Shown: one piece after another, positions 1 through 9,951 of the stretch
Numbering within the stretch: position 1 is the stretch's first letter
How the letters are laid out: each line of letters starts with the position of its first letter
Origin: Caballeronia sordidicola
Lineage (GTDB): Bacteria > Pseudomonadota > Gammaproteobacteria > Burkholderiales > Burkholderiaceae
DNA length: 64,000 nucleotides
Direction of reading: 5' to 3'
NCBI RefSeq assembly: GCF_000729995.1
Contig: NZ_JNFG01000011.1
Location: 186,001 to 250,000, forward strand
Position numbers and translations under genes: made by a program
Notes under the pieces: model-generated
Told to the model about the DNA's origin: nothing
The model's database searches: none
The model's input: only the letters and a program-made list of their open reading frames with translations

Positions 1-1124
1 CGGTAGTTGCAAGGCACTACGGCCTTTCCGACGTAGGCTTGGCAAAAATTTGCCGGAACCTAGCGATTCTGTTGCCCAGTCGAGGATATTGGGCCAAAGT
101 CAGAGCTGGGAAGACAATGAAGCGCGTGCCACTGCCACGCCTCGAAATTGACGCCAACCCACGTGTAGCTCTGACCAAGATCGACGAGAGTGAACAAAAA
201 GCACGCCAAACAGCTAAGCAACAATTGCGGGAAACACGTGTCGCAGTTCAATCCCTTTCGGTAGGTATGAATCTGACGCAGCCCCATCCACTTATCACCG
301 CTGCGGCCAAGCGCCTCAAGAGAAACGATGGGTGGAGCAATGAAAAAGGACTTCGGTCCGCGCCCGAAGAAGTGCTCAACCTTGAAGTGACACGGTCATC
401 CTTGGATCGTGCGCTCCTGCTCCTGGATACTCTGGTTAAGGAATTGTCTAATCGATCGGTCACCGTCCATATCGACACGAAGGCTAAACAAACGATATTG
501 ACGGTCAACGAAACCGCAGTCGCGCTCACGGTGACTGAGCGCGTGAAGCGCACGGTCCATGAGGATACGCCGACAGAGAAGAAAGCCAAAGAGCGGTATT
601 GGAATCGAAGTCGCTCTTTTTCTTCGCCTGATCTGAAGTATCCGCATACGCCGAGCCACGATTATCACCCTACCAATAGCCTCACAATTACGGCTGGCCG
701 CTGGCCTTCTCGGAATTGGAACGATACGCCACGAACTCCATTGGAGAACCGCCTTGGTGAAATCGTAGCGGGTATTTACGCGCTCGCTGAAGATATTCGT
801 GTCAACGAGGCCAAAGAAGCGCAACGCCGCGAGGGACACCGTCGAGCGGAGGAACGATATGATTTTCTAGTTCAACGGCTAAATGACGAGCGTGGCCGGT
901 TTAAGCAACTGGAAATTGATGCTACGAATTTAGAACGGGCCAATCGGTTACGCTCATATGCCAGTGCGGTCGAAGAGAACGCACGTTGCAAGGGAAGCGT
1001 TACATCCGACCATCTGGAATGGATAGCATGGATCTTAGCAAAAGCAGATTGGCTTGATCCTCGGATTGAGGTTTCCGATCCTATACTGGATGCCCCGGAA
1101 CCCAAAAAACCGAGTTATTGGTAA
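1..1124 (+). CDS. Partial HTH-containing hypothetical protein (5' end outside window)
   Basis: The frame is open from base 3 with no start needed inside the window, so this is the 3' part of a longer gene. A TTG at 39 would be an internal codon. The first visible residues read as the end of a helix-turn-helix followed by RGYWAKVRAGK, a pattern I associate with a widespread family of hypothetical proteins with a short HTH (YGLSDVGLAKICR). The middle (residues about 60-200) is hydrophilic. The C-terminal third (about 255-320) is rich in Arg/Glu and probably coiled coil, and the end carries ADWLDPR and SDPILD. Function is unknown; DNA binding is inferred from the HTH only. Next on the same strand, 322 bp later, is a GmrSD-like gene, so it may belong to the same defence cluster. 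Confidence 0.6.
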   Translation, partial: VVARHYGLSDVGLAKICRNLAILLPSRGYWAKVRAGKTMKRVPLPRLEIDANPRVALTKIDESEQKARQTAKQQLRETRVAVQSLSVGMNLTQPHPLITAAAKRLKRNDGWSNEKGLRSAPEEVLNLEVTRSSLDRALLLLDTLVKELSNRSVTVHIDTKAKQTILTVNETAVALTVTERVKRTVHEDTPTEKKAKERYWNRSRSFSSPDLKYPHTPSHDYHPTNSLTITAGRWPSRNWNDTPRTPLENRLGEIVAGIYALAEDIRVNEAKEAQRREGHRRAEERYDFLVQRLNDERGRFKQLEIDATNLERANRLRSYASAVEENARCKGSVTSDHLEWIAWILAKADWLDPRIEVSDPILDAPEPKKPSYW

Positions 1125-1446
1125 ATTATTGGGAAACGAAACTCCGCGCCTATGATGCCTCTCGATTGTCAATCGAAGGGCGAAACCCCGTGGAGACGGC
1201 GCTAAAACGCGCTTGAAAAAGGGGGATAAACGCATATCGACGCAAGAAGAGAAGTAGCGGCTAGCTGAACCAGCAATTGCACAGGCAAGCTTCCCTCCCA
1301 CCTTTCATGGCAGCGTTGCTCCATTGCGTGACTGACCGTGCCGGCTTATTCTTCGACGTGGCCAAGCAACGGCAGCGGATTTTGCCTCCGGCTGCCGAAA
1401 ACAAACACCGCGGGAGTTTCAGCGGGGCGAATACGGGGTACTACGC
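1125..1446. other. Intergenic stretch without a supported gene
   Basis: This 322-bp gap separates the truncated HTH gene from the first DUF262 gene. Short open frames here overlap the following gene out of frame and show no recognisable domain. The promoter for the DUF262 gene is presumably here, but I could not identify convincing -35/-10 boxes. Confidence 0.5.
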
Positions 1447-3534
1447 GTGGCATTCTCTTCTGCAGAATTACAAAAACTGGGTGACCTGCTAACGGGCTAT
1501 CAGTTTCACATCCCGGACTATCAGCGCGGCTATTCCTGGGGCGACGCACAACTCGATGCGCTATGGAGTGACCTTCACGTCGCTGTACGCTCCGGCGCCA
1601 GACAGCACTTCACGGGTATCGTGCTTCTCCGCAAACTTGCACCGAACGGGTCATCGCGGCCATCGGCCGAGCTTGTAGATGGCCAGCAGCGGGTCATAAG
1701 CACCATGACGCTGGCGCGCGCCCTGATCCGACGGATTGCGGAACTGGATGTTGTCGCCGGTTCTTCGACGTCGCTGGAATTTCAGGTAGTGTTTAACGAC
1801 AACGCCGAACTCCAGAGCTATTTTGATTTCTGGATTCTGAACGATGATACGGAGGCTGCGCGGCTCGGTTCGAATAGTTCTAGCTATGCCGCCAACATAG
1901 AAAACGCCGCCAAATACTTTCGTCGTCGCGCCGATGAACTGCAAAACGCGGAAGCCGCGAAGCAGTATCTTGACACCTTGTTAGACCGCTTCCGCCTGTT
2001 CGTGCTCGACGCGCACCCGGAGTTTGACATTCATGTTGCGTTCGAAACTCTCAATAACCGCGGGAAAAAGCTTTCGCAACTTGAACTGCTAAAGAACCGG
2101 CTGATTTACCTGACCAACGTCCTGCCTGGCCAGCATCCAAACGCAGACACCTCCGCCGACGAACCGTCGATGAGCGCGGAAGGGCTTCGCGAGCAGGTTC
2201 ACCGTGCTTGGAAGGGAATCTATACCTCGCTCGGCCGAAGCCCGGCCACGCAGAACCATGATGATGAGTTCCTGCGCGCACACGCGATTGCCTACTTTGG
2301 GGAAGTCAGAGACGCGGACTGGCTCGAGAACGTCCTTCTGAACGAGGAATTCACCGTGACGAACGAGGCCCTTACGCTTGCAGACCTATCGGTCTACATT
2401 CGCAACCTCGAGCAGGGGGCCGTCTGGTGGTCCCATATGCATGAAGCCAAGCTGATGCCGAAGGCGCACCGAATGCTGCTGGAGCGCATCGCTCGCATCG
2501 GTTACGCATACTTCAAGCCACTCATACTTGCCGCCTATATGCGTGCTACCGTCACAAGTCCGGAAGCGCTCGGCAAGCCTTACGAGCATGAGTCGACATT
2601 GGCTCTCGTCGCAAGCTTACTCTCCCAGATTGAGCGGTTCATTGTGCTGGTACTCACCTTGTCGGGCCGACCGGGCCACTTGGGACGAGCAGACATGAAC
2701 CGCATGGCCCGCCGGTTACTGCGACCAGACCCCGAGGCCGAGGCGGCAAGGAAGTATCACCTGCACGAAATGTCGTCGGACGAAGCAATCGAATTCGTGC
2801 AAGGCTATGTGACGGCATGGATAGTTAACCGCGAAACCGAGGGCTCATGGACAGACCGGCGATTCCAATGGGAAGGCGTATATTCGGCGTCTAGCGTCGC
2901 CCAGGAAGTCGCGACACGGCTGCGACAGGGTACGGGTTACTACAGATGGGCATTCACAAAGCTCTTGCTTCTCGAATACGAAGAAGACCGTCGTGAGACT
3001 GGCAACAAGCCGATTGCGCTCAAATGGCCGTGGGATGAGTTCAGTTTTGACAAAACTGTGGAGCATATCTTCCCTCAGACGCCAGATGATAACGGCTACT
3101 GGAACGACGCAATTCCCATCGACGGGCGCTCTAAGGCTCTGAAAAACGCAGTGGTCCACTCTCTTGGAAACCTGATGCTTCTTTCGACTAAAGTGAACTC
3201 GACTGTGTCGAACCTGCCGTTCAGGGCGAAGAATGGTCGCCCGTGCAAATTGACCTCCTACGAAGTAGGCAGCCATTCCGAGACACAGGTTGCCCAGGTT
3301 TTCCGCTCGTATGACTGGAACGTCGCCTGTATTGCAGCACGCGGCGTCGCGATGTTGAAGTTTGCCGAAGAGCGCTGGTCGTTCCGTCTCACCGACACGC
3401 CGAACGACTACAACTCCTATCTGCCGTTCCTGTTTGGGGAAAGAGAGGAGGACGTGCGGCGAGGCAACGCTAGTTGGAGCAAAAAGGTCGACGGACGGTC
3501 GATTAACTCGCTAGTCGACGCCCTACTGGCCTAA
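1447..3534 (+). CDS. GmrSD-type restriction protein, DUF262 + DUF1524 (HNH)
   Basis: This protein of about 695 residues resembles the fused GmrS/GmrD class of type IV restriction systems. The N-terminal DUF262 (ParB-superfamily) domain shows PDYQRGYSW near residue 25 and VDGQQRV near residue 80, the nucleotide-binding and hydrolysis signature. The C-terminal DUF1524 domain shows VEHIFPQ and LGNLMLLS near residues 535-580, the His-Me finger (HNH) nuclease. The long middle is the helical linker usual in this family. The GTG start is chosen because DUF262 proteins begin about 20 residues before the YQRGYSW motif. Characterised members cleave DNA with modified bases; the substrate here is unknown. 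The placement of two such genes next to a base-modification island suggests anti-phage defence (inference). Confidence 0.85.
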   Translation: MAFSSAELQKLGDLLTGYQFHIPDYQRGYSWGDAQLDALWSDLHVAVRSGARQHFTGIVLLRKLAPNGSSRPSAELVDGQQRVISTMTLARALIRRIAELDVVAGSSTSLEFQVVFNDNAELQSYFDFWILNDDTEAARLGSNSSSYAANIENAAKYFRRRADELQNAEAAKQYLDTLLDRFRLFVLDAHPEFDIHVAFETLNNRGKKLSQLELLKNRLIYLTNVLPGQHPNADTSADEPSMSAEGLREQVHRAWKGIYTSLGRSPATQNHDDEFLRAHAIAYFGEVRDADWLENVLLNEEFTVTNEALTLADLSVYIRNLEQGAVWWSHMHEAKLMPKAHRMLLERIARIGYAYFKPLILAAYMRATVTSPEALGKPYEHESTLALVASLLSQIERFIVLVLTLSGRPGHLGRADMNRMARRLLRPDPEAEAARKYHLHEMSSDEAIEFVQGYVTAWIVNRETEGSWTDRRFQWEGVYSASSVAQEVATRLRQGTGYYRWAFTKLLLLEYEEDRRETGNKPIALKWPWDEFSFDKTVEHIFPQTPDDNGYWNDAIPIDGRSKALKNAVVHSLGNLMLLSTKVNSTVSNLPFRAKNGRPCKLTSYEVGSHSETQVAQVFRSYDWNVACIAARGVAMLKFAEERWSFRLTDTPNDYNSYLPFLFGEREEDVRRGNASWSKKVDGRSINSLVDALLA

Positions 3535-3913
3535 GCGGCGGGAACCAGCGGCCAACCGTTTGTCCAGGATGCGTCTTGTAACCAACGCTTGGTCGCTTCG
3601 GCCCCCGCTTTCCTAAATCCGCGGTATCCACGTCTGTCTTTGGCTCTGCCGTTAGCTGCATGTGCAGACCAATCCCGTGGTCCGCGATGCCCGTGCAGCG
3701 GAGTCCATGCCTCCTGTGATTCCACTTTCTGAGCAAAAGGGGCAGCAGGCCTGTTTCTGTGATTGTGAAGTAGGAGGTCCTGGCGAAGGAGCAGCCGACC
3801 ATTGCGCCCCTTATTGACCCGACCTTTTTGCCTTAAGCTGTCGCGCGACCACCGCGCCGCAGAAGTGCCCAAGTCGCAACACTTTTGCTCACAACCAACC
3901 CGGTTTACATTTC
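3535..3913. other. Intergenic stretch without a supported gene
   Basis: This 379-bp gap lies between the two DUF262 genes. A 113-residue open frame on the minus strand has no recognisable motif and an unnatural composition. No clear terminator or promoter was found. Confidence 0.5.
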
Positions 3914-5599
3914 ATGTCAATCACAAAAAGCCAGACGGAAAAAATCGGTTCAATATTCAACGGCAACCGCTTTCTGATACCCAGCTACCAGCGGAAATAC
4001 AGCTGGACTGACGACGAGCGCCGGGCGCTGTGGCAGGACATCGAGGAAAGCATTGCGAGCGACATGGACCACTTCCTGGGGACGGTCTCCTTCAAGGAAA
4101 ACCCCGCCGAGGGCCTCTCCGCAGATACTCAGTATGAAATCATCGACGGCCAGCAACGCGTGACCACGTTGTTCATCTTGCTGAGCGTACTAATTGACAA
4201 GCTGCCCGACACGGCCATTCGGGCGAAGCAACAGGCCACATTCATTGGGACGCGCGAGGAGCTAAAGCTTCAGCCCTCCGGGACAGACGGAAAATTTCTC
4301 GCCCAACTCATATTTGACTTCAACGATGTGACCGCGAGTGCGCTTCGCAAGCGGAGTTGGCGTTTTATGGCCGAGGCGAAGCGTCAGTTCACAGCACTGA
4401 GCAGCAGGTTTTCAACGAGCGACATCGAAAAGCGCATTATGTTTGTGCGCGACCGAATCAACGTGCTGGTCTTCAATGTAGAAAGCCAGGCGCAAGCGGT
4501 ACGCATGTTTTCCATTATCAACGACCGCGGATTGCCACTCAGAATTCTGGATAAGACCAAAAGCGTACTGATGCTGTATTCCACGCTGTACCTCGATGCA
4601 ACCCTCAATGCAGAGATAAACTCGGCTTTTGAGAAAATTTTTGACAGCTACGACGATTTGCTTTCCATTCGCGATGAGTTGGGTATTTTGGGTCGTTTTG
4701 AAGAAAACACCGTCTTCACGCATCACTATTATTCGGCAGCCCAGTTATTTCCTGAATCGTGGAACAATCGGGATGGCGCGGAGACGATATTCAAGAAGCT
4801 GAAGGAAAAATGCGAGGCACTCAAGAGCAATCCGGACAGCCTCGCCCATTTCGTTCAGCAGTACCTAAACGATTTTACCCAATTCGCGCTGAACTATACC
4901 GGCCTCATAAGCGCCGTTGACACGATACCCGGATATCGAAAACCATTTCAATTCCTTGAGTTCACGGCAACCCTTTACCCGCTCCTGGTTAGGCTGTTCA
5001 TGCAGCATAAGCTCAATGAGTTGCTGCCGTTGCTCGAGACGACCGAAGTTCGTGTGTACAAGATAAAAAACACAAATCCCGTGGCCGACATGTACAGACT
5101 CGCCTCGGACGTAGCACACCTCAAGCTTGGGCCCGCCGCCGTGGCAAAGAGACTCGTGGACTTCAATGAAAAGTTCGTCAGCGACCATAACTTTCGCAAT
5201 TATCTCGACGCTGACCTGTACCAGAACGGTGCGACGAAATACATTCTGTGCGAGCACAGCGGAGACGAGCCTTTGATGGATGCATATTCCGACTGGCAGG
5301 TAGAACATATTTTCGGCAAGGAGCCCAACTTTGACCCGGCATCGCACGGGTTCGCAGAGGACTACGATTACGAAAAGAACCGGCTTGGAAATCTCACACT
5401 TCTTGAATCCCATATAAATAGCGGCTTAGGCAACTGCGCCCCGGCACAGAAAGTCGATGGCTACGTTCGCTCATCCTTCAGAGTGACGCAAGCCCTGGCC
5501 GGGGGCATTAACGTCGGCAATTTTTCGAAGACCGAGGTTGACGAGCGCCGCGCACAAATCATCGACTTCTGCCTGACGAGGTTTTGCCTGGCGGGATAA
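3914..5599 (+). CDS. Second GmrSD-type protein, DUF262 + DUF1524 (HNH)
   Basis: The 561-residue protein has the same two-domain plan as the gene before it but is clearly diverged, so this is not a recent tandem duplication. PSYQRKYSW near residue 25 and IDGQQRVTTLF near residue 77 mark the DUF262 domain. WQVEHIFGK near residue 460 and RLGNLTLLE near residue 493 mark the C-terminal DUF1524 HNH nuclease. Both halves look intact, so the protein should be catalytically competent. Family members of this type are NTP-dependent endonucleases restricting modified phage DNA. No strong Shine-Dalgarno is visible before the ATG, but the position relative to the YQR motif supports this start. Confidence 0.85.
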   Translation: MSITKSQTEKIGSIFNGNRFLIPSYQRKYSWTDDERRALWQDIEESIASDMDHFLGTVSFKENPAEGLSADTQYEIIDGQQRVTTLFILLSVLIDKLPDTAIRAKQQATFIGTREELKLQPSGTDGKFLAQLIFDFNDVTASALRKRSWRFMAEAKRQFTALSSRFSTSDIEKRIMFVRDRINVLVFNVESQAQAVRMFSIINDRGLPLRILDKTKSVLMLYSTLYLDATLNAEINSAFEKIFDSYDDLLSIRDELGILGRFEENTVFTHHYYSAAQLFPESWNNRDGAETIFKKLKEKCEALKSNPDSLAHFVQQYLNDFTQFALNYTGLISAVDTIPGYRKPFQFLEFTATLYPLLVRLFMQHKLNELLPLLETTEVRVYKIKNTNPVADMYRLASDVAHLKLGPAAVAKRLVDFNEKFVSDHNFRNYLDADLYQNGATKYILCEHSGDEPLMDAYSDWQVEHIFGKEPNFDPASHGFAEDYDYEKNRLGNLTLLESHINSGLGNCAPAQKVDGYVRSSFRVTQALAGGINVGNFSKTEVDERRAQIIDFCLTRFCLAG

Positions 5600-6585
5600 A
5601 GTGCCGGCGCGTCAATGTGCCGTAAAAAAGACGTCACGGCGCATGTGACCCGACTGCAGGAGACGGTAACAGGGACGGGCGTCCACACCTTGGCTGGCAC
5701 ACTCGGGATACCAAGTCGTGTGCGCCGAGCGCCTCAAACTCGTTCCGAGTGGTGCATGGAATGAGGTTAAGGCGCGGACATCGCGACGCGTTTCGGCCTG
5801 CCGCCAGCTACGTCACATCTCGCTCGCGTTGCCAGCACGCAATTGTGGTGATACCGCGCAGCGACGGCAGGCTTTAGAGTGTTCAACGTCGGAAATCCGC
5901 AAGGTCTCGCCGACGGTGACGAATGGAACTGACCAGGCGAGCTTCGTGACGTTTGCAACGCGATAACGCGTGGGACCATTTCGGAACCACATCGCGTCAG
6001 GTCGTGGAGGGTGTTCATTTGAGCGTGGAACCGCGCAACCCGAGGCTGATTCCATCGAGTCTCATGTTGCAGAAATATCTGGTGACCCCCAACGCTTAGT
6101 TGGACATTGCCGCGGCATTTCGATGCGTGCCCCCGATTTAGACTAGGCGGTAGTGCGGCCGCGCCGAGCGTGTGTTTGCTGACCCTCCTTGTCCGGTCAG
6201 TGGCGAACGCGCGGCGACGCACCACGCTGTGCCCGTTGGCTTGAGGCACCGTCGACCCTCGTAGAGTTCTTCAAGATCATCTCACCGCTGACCCAGTGGT
6301 TCCCACAATGGAAAGCCGGCTTCGCAGTAACAAGCGAATTCCTCGACCATGTGAGTCCAGAACGCCACAAGCAGGCGGATGATTCGCACGAGCAATCTCT
6401 CGCACGACGGGCACGACCGCGTCCGAGCAAAGTTGCCAAAATTCGGAAACTACAGGATAGCTATGGATTTTTTTGCTCGATATAAAACCTTATTACTACA
6501 TCGGTATTTTTTACACTATCAAAATAACTACGAGCCGCTATTATCTAGTTGATGCCAGTATTCATCCCATACGTGGTTGGCTACA
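5600..6585. other. Long intergenic region before the dpd operon
   Basis: Nearly 1 kb has no gene I can support. Open frames on both strands overlap one another, are Arg/His/Ser-rich and lack motifs. The last 110 bases (about 6470-6580) are strikingly AT-rich compared with the rest, with runs such as TTTTTTT and ATTTTTTACA. This fits a promoter or regulatory zone for the downstream operon and perhaps the edge of a transferred segment. I could not place a convincing -35/-10 pair. Confidence 0.5.
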
Positions 6586-7530
6586 ATGTCAATTATGTAC
6601 AAGAATGTCCTGATTCTGACCAACTGCACCGGGCGCAAACGCACGGGAAGTCAAGCAATTACGCTTCCTCCAGCGTCGCTTCGCGGTTCTCTCTCGTCGA
6701 TCGCGAAAACGTGGCGGCGCAGCACAAGGTTGGCCCCTCGTACCAGGACCGCTGCGGAAACTTACGTAGGACGATCGTTCGCCGAGGCGAGACACATCTC
6801 TGCAAACCTAGGGGCAGATCTGTTTATTTTGTCTGCCGGCCTTGGCATCGTTGCTGCCGATGAATTGGTGCCGCACTACGACTTAACCGTTGTGGACGGT
6901 TCGAATTCGGTGCGGCCTTTGCTCTCTAACCTTGGGATGAAAGCGAGTGACTGGTGGGCAGCGTTACTTTCCGCCTTCGGAAATCAGAGATCGGTGCGTT
7001 CACTGGTAGAAACCCACCCCAATTACTTGGTGCTTGTTGCTCTTCCGTCTAGCTATTTGGAGATGGTTGCAGAGGACTTGGAAGAACTGTCGGACAGCGA
7101 ACTCAAGAGAGTCCGAATTTTTTCTTCGTCGAAAGGCAGATCGGTTGTGTCCGAAAGGGTGAGAAACGTCGTTCTACCCTATGACGATCGACTTGAGGGT
7201 TCTGAATTTCCGGGTACACGAAACGATTTCGCTCAACGCGCGCTGAGGCATTTCACGGAAACCCTTGGGGCCCACCGGTTATCACTTCAGAACGCCGAAC
7301 ATGCTGTGTTGACCGCGTTGACAGCGATGAGTCCGCGGCAAATACCAGTCCGCACAAGAAAGACGGACGAAGAAATAATGAAGTTGTTGACGCTGAAATG
7401 GAGCAAGTTCGACGGCTCTTCCACCCGCCTTCTGCGCTACCTACGTGACGATGCGTTGGTCGCTTGCGAACAATCGAGATTTAGAAATTTATGGCTCACG
7501 GTTGGTCAGCATCAAGTAAATGGGAAGTAA
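6586..7530 (+). CDS. dpdC: DpdC candidate (YaaA/DUF6884-like)
   Basis: The 314-residue protein begins with a beta strand and LTNCTGRKR. Then come YVGRSFAEAR, FILSAGLGIV and HYDLT, the pattern of the YaaA/DUF6884-like fold. In the dpd system of Salmonella Montevideo, DpdC converts preQ0 already inserted in DNA to 7-amido-7-deazaguanine. I assign this gene to DpdC from the fold signature and from its place as first gene of the operon with dpdB and dpdA, not from a direct alignment. In-frame starts are TTG 6577, ATG 6586 and ATG 6595; none has a good Shine-Dalgarno. The 3' end overlaps dpdB1 by 11 bases, implying co-translation. If it is not DpdC, the mark in this host would stay at preQ0. Confidence 0.55.
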   Translation: MSIMYKNVLILTNCTGRKRTGSQAITLPPASLRGSLSSIAKTWRRSTRLAPRTRTAAETYVGRSFAEARHISANLGADLFILSAGLGIVAADELVPHYDLTVVDGSNSVRPLLSNLGMKASDWWAALLSAFGNQRSVRSLVETHPNYLVLVALPSSYLEMVAEDLEELSDSELKRVRIFSSSKGRSVVSERVRNVVLPYDDRLEGSEFPGTRNDFAQRALRHFTETLGAHRLSLQNAEHAVLTALTAMSPRQIPVRTRKTDEEIMKLLTLKWSKFDGSSTRLLRYLRDDALVACEQSRFRNLWLTVGQHQVNGK

Positions 7531-8659
7531 ATTGGCAAACGCGAAGAAAGAAATAGTCGTCAGGGCCCTGCGGACCACGCAGGGTGATGGCGTCGATGTG
7601 TACGCGTTTTTTATCAAAGGCGCTGACATCGTAAGAGTCGCTGATATTTCCCGTATCGAGAGAGACGACTCAGATGGACTCAAAGGCTTTCAGCGCCCCG
7701 AGATTCGGTCCCATGTGAAGGGAATAGCCGACTATTTGAATCAAGGCAACGTTCTGTTCCCGAATGCGATAATTTTGGCTATGTCGCCGGACGTTCATTT
7801 TTCAGGTTCGCGTGGACCAAAACCCACCGACGATGACGGCATGGCTATCGCCGGCACTTTGACCATCCCAGTATATGAAGAGGGTCAACGGGTCGCTTGG
7901 ATCGTCGACGGTCAGCAACGATCGCTCGCCTTGGCACAGGTATCCAGCAAGACTCTTTCCGTCCCCGTCGTTGGGTTTGTTTCGGATAGCCTTGAAGTGC
8001 AACGCGAACAATTCATTTTGGTTAATAAAGCTAAGCCGCTACCGACGCGCTTGATCAATGAGTTGCTGCCTGAAACCCGAGGCATTCTATTGCCACGCGA
8101 ATTGAGCGCACGAAAAGTCCCTTCCGAAATTTGCGGCTTGTTGAATCGCGATACTGACTCCCCGTTCTACAAACTCATCAAACGTATCTCCGAAAAAAGC
8201 ACCACGACTGCTGTTATTACAGACACCGCGATCATTTCGATGATCCGAAACAGCATGAACAACCCGTTGGGCGCATTGTCACCGTACAAATCGACCGGGC
8301 GCGAAGGCGCAGACGTTGAAACGATGTATCGAATTTTGATTACTTTTTGGACCGCGGTTAGAGACGTTTTCCCGAGCGCCTGGGGAATCGATCCTCGCAA
8401 CAGTCGATTAATGCACTCCGCGGGCATCGAATCCATGGGTGTGCTCATGGATCGGATTTACGCGCGGCTTTCTGGGCACGGAGAAGACTACAAGACGGTT
8501 CGCAAAGAACTTGAGAAGGTTGCGCCCGCTTGTCGATGGACTGAAGGCACATGGGACACGCTTGGCGTTGCTTGGAACGAAATTCAAAGTACACCGCGGG
8601 ATATTAAGAGACTCCAAGACGCGCTAGTGCGCGCTTACACAAGCAGCGTACGACCATGA
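7520..8659 (+). CDS. dpdB: DpdB paralogue 1, DGQQR-domain protein
   Basis: The 379-residue protein belongs to the DndB-like/ParB-superfamily group. GFQRPEIRSH lies at about residues 56-65, DGQQR at 130-134 and LINELLP at about 177. DpdB works with DpdA to insert preQ0 into DNA in Salmonella Montevideo; the DGQQR motif is the putative nucleotide-hydrolysing site. It overlaps dpdC by 11 bases and dpdA by the ATGA junction at 8656. A second DpdB-like gene lies on the other side of dpdA. The two share the DGQQR motif, the RPLP-type segment, ITDTAI versus ISDTAM, and a WN.IQ.TP.DI ending, so they are true paralogues. Which of the two is the functional partner cannot be told from sequence. Confidence 0.85.
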   Translation: MGSKLANAKKEIVVRALRTTQGDGVDVYAFFIKGADIVRVADISRIERDDSDGLKGFQRPEIRSHVKGIADYLNQGNVLFPNAIILAMSPDVHFSGSRGPKPTDDDGMAIAGTLTIPVYEEGQRVAWIVDGQQRSLALAQVSSKTLSVPVVGFVSDSLEVQREQFILVNKAKPLPTRLINELLPETRGILLPRELSARKVPSEICGLLNRDTDSPFYKLIKRISEKSTTTAVITDTAIISMIRNSMNNPLGALSPYKSTGREGADVETMYRILITFWTAVRDVFPSAWGIDPRNSRLMHSAGIESMGVLMDRIYARLSGHGEDYKTVRKELEKVAPACRWTEGTWDTLGVAWNEIQSTPRDIKRLQDALVRAYTSSVRP

Positions 8660-9951
8660 AATTTCTATATTCAGACACACAGGACTACGTCGACCCGCTC
8701 TATGATTTCATGGCCGACCGAAATGCACCGGGACGTCGTCGTTACTGGGATGACACTTATGCGCACGAGATGATGAAGCCTGCGCCCTATGACGGGCTGC
8801 TAGTCTCTATGAGCGCGGTGCGCCAAGCCGCCGGTGTCGCGAAATCAAAAGTCCGCTATTCGACCGCTGAAGAGCATCGCATGCTTCGTGACGGCGTTCG
8901 TAAATTCTTACGCTATACGGGTCCGAAGCATAAGAATGCCATGCTACTGGGCGACTGCGGAGCGTTTGCGTACGTAGAGCATGAGAAGCCCGCTTATGCT
9001 CCACAAGAGGTCGTCGAATTTTATTCGGATGCAGGCTTTACGCATGGCATTTCTCCCGATCACATTATCTTTGATTGCGATATTACCAACCCGCCTGCGA
9101 ACGAAATGCCCGAAGCCGTCACGGCACGTTTTGAGATCACGCAAGCCAACGCCGAGGAGTTTCTAAAGCTGACGCGCGAGGAAGGCGAAACGTTCGAACC
9201 GGTGGGCGCGGTACAAGGATGGTCACCTAAAAGTATCGCCCAGGCTGCAGTTCAGCTCGAGGCTATGGGTTACCGATACCTCGCGATTGGCGGACTTGTT
9301 CCGTTGAAGGTCGAAATTATCCACCTTGTCCTTCGAGCGCTTCGTGCGGCTATTAAGCCCGAAACGAAGATCCATCTTTTGGGCTTCGCAAAGGCAGACG
9401 ATATTCACGAATTCACCGGCTACGGCATCACGAGTTTTGACTCGACGTCGCCTCTAATTCGTGCGTTCAAGGACGCCAAATCGAATTACTACATGCCGTC
9501 GCCGAGGGGTGGTCTCGATTACTATGCGGCCGTGCGGATCCCCCAAGCGATCGAGAATTCCCGTCTGATGCAAGGGATCAAGCGCGGGATATTCAGCTCC
9601 GAAGACCTGCAACGAAGAGAAACTAAGGCGCTGGCTGCTCTTCGTGCGCTCGACACAAACGGCGGAAAGGTTAAGGCTGCACTTGATGCCGTGATGGACT
9701 ATCAACGGTTCCTGACGCTCGGTGACGGTAGCCCTATCGAGAAGCACGAGAAAGACCTGTTGAAAATGCGCGGGCTGGTGGAGCGAACACTCGAAGACGC
9801 TCCATGGAAGCGTTGCCAATGTGAGATATGCAAATCCGTCGGCGTCGAAGTCATCATCTTTCGGTCGAGTAATCGCAACAAGCGACGCGGCTTTCATAAT
9901 CTCGGCGTCTATCACCAACACTTACAAAGAACCCTGGAGAAACAGCGGTGA
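8656..9951 (+). CDS. dpdA: DpdA, DNA-guanine transglycosylase (TGT family)
   Basis: The 431-residue protein is a homologue of tRNA-guanine transglycosylase adapted to DNA. It exchanges guanine in DNA for preQ0. The TIM-barrel landmarks are visible: GDCGAF with Asp100 (general acid/base Asp equivalent), VQGWS near 187, the base-binding loop AIGGLVP at about 210-216, and FDSTSP with Asp262 at the nucleophile position. The zinc site CXCX2C is at Cys387, Cys389 and Cys392, with the fourth ligand probably His414 or a nearby His. It overlaps both neighbours (ATGA with dpdB1, GTGA with dpdB2), a strongly coupled translation unit. All catalytic residues I can place are intact, so the enzyme should be active. 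Confidence 0.93.
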   Translation: MKFLYSDTQDYVDPLYDFMADRNAPGRRRYWDDTYAHEMMKPAPYDGLLVSMSAVRQAAGVAKSKVRYSTAEEHRMLRDGVRKFLRYTGPKHKNAMLLGDCGAFAYVEHEKPAYAPQEVVEFYSDAGFTHGISPDHIIFDCDITNPPANEMPEAVTARFEITQANAEEFLKLTREEGETFEPVGAVQGWSPKSIAQAAVQLEAMGYRYLAIGGLVPLKVEIIHLVLRALRAAIKPETKIHLLGFAKADDIHEFTGYGITSFDSTSPLIRAFKDAKSNYYMPSPRGGLDYYAAVRIPQAIENSRLMQGIKRGIFSSEDLQRRETKALAALRALDTNGGKVKAALDAVMDYQRFLTLGDGSPIEKHEKDLLKMRGLVERTLEDAPWKRCQCEICKSVGVEVIIFRSSNRNKRRGFHNLGVYHQHLQRTLEKQR

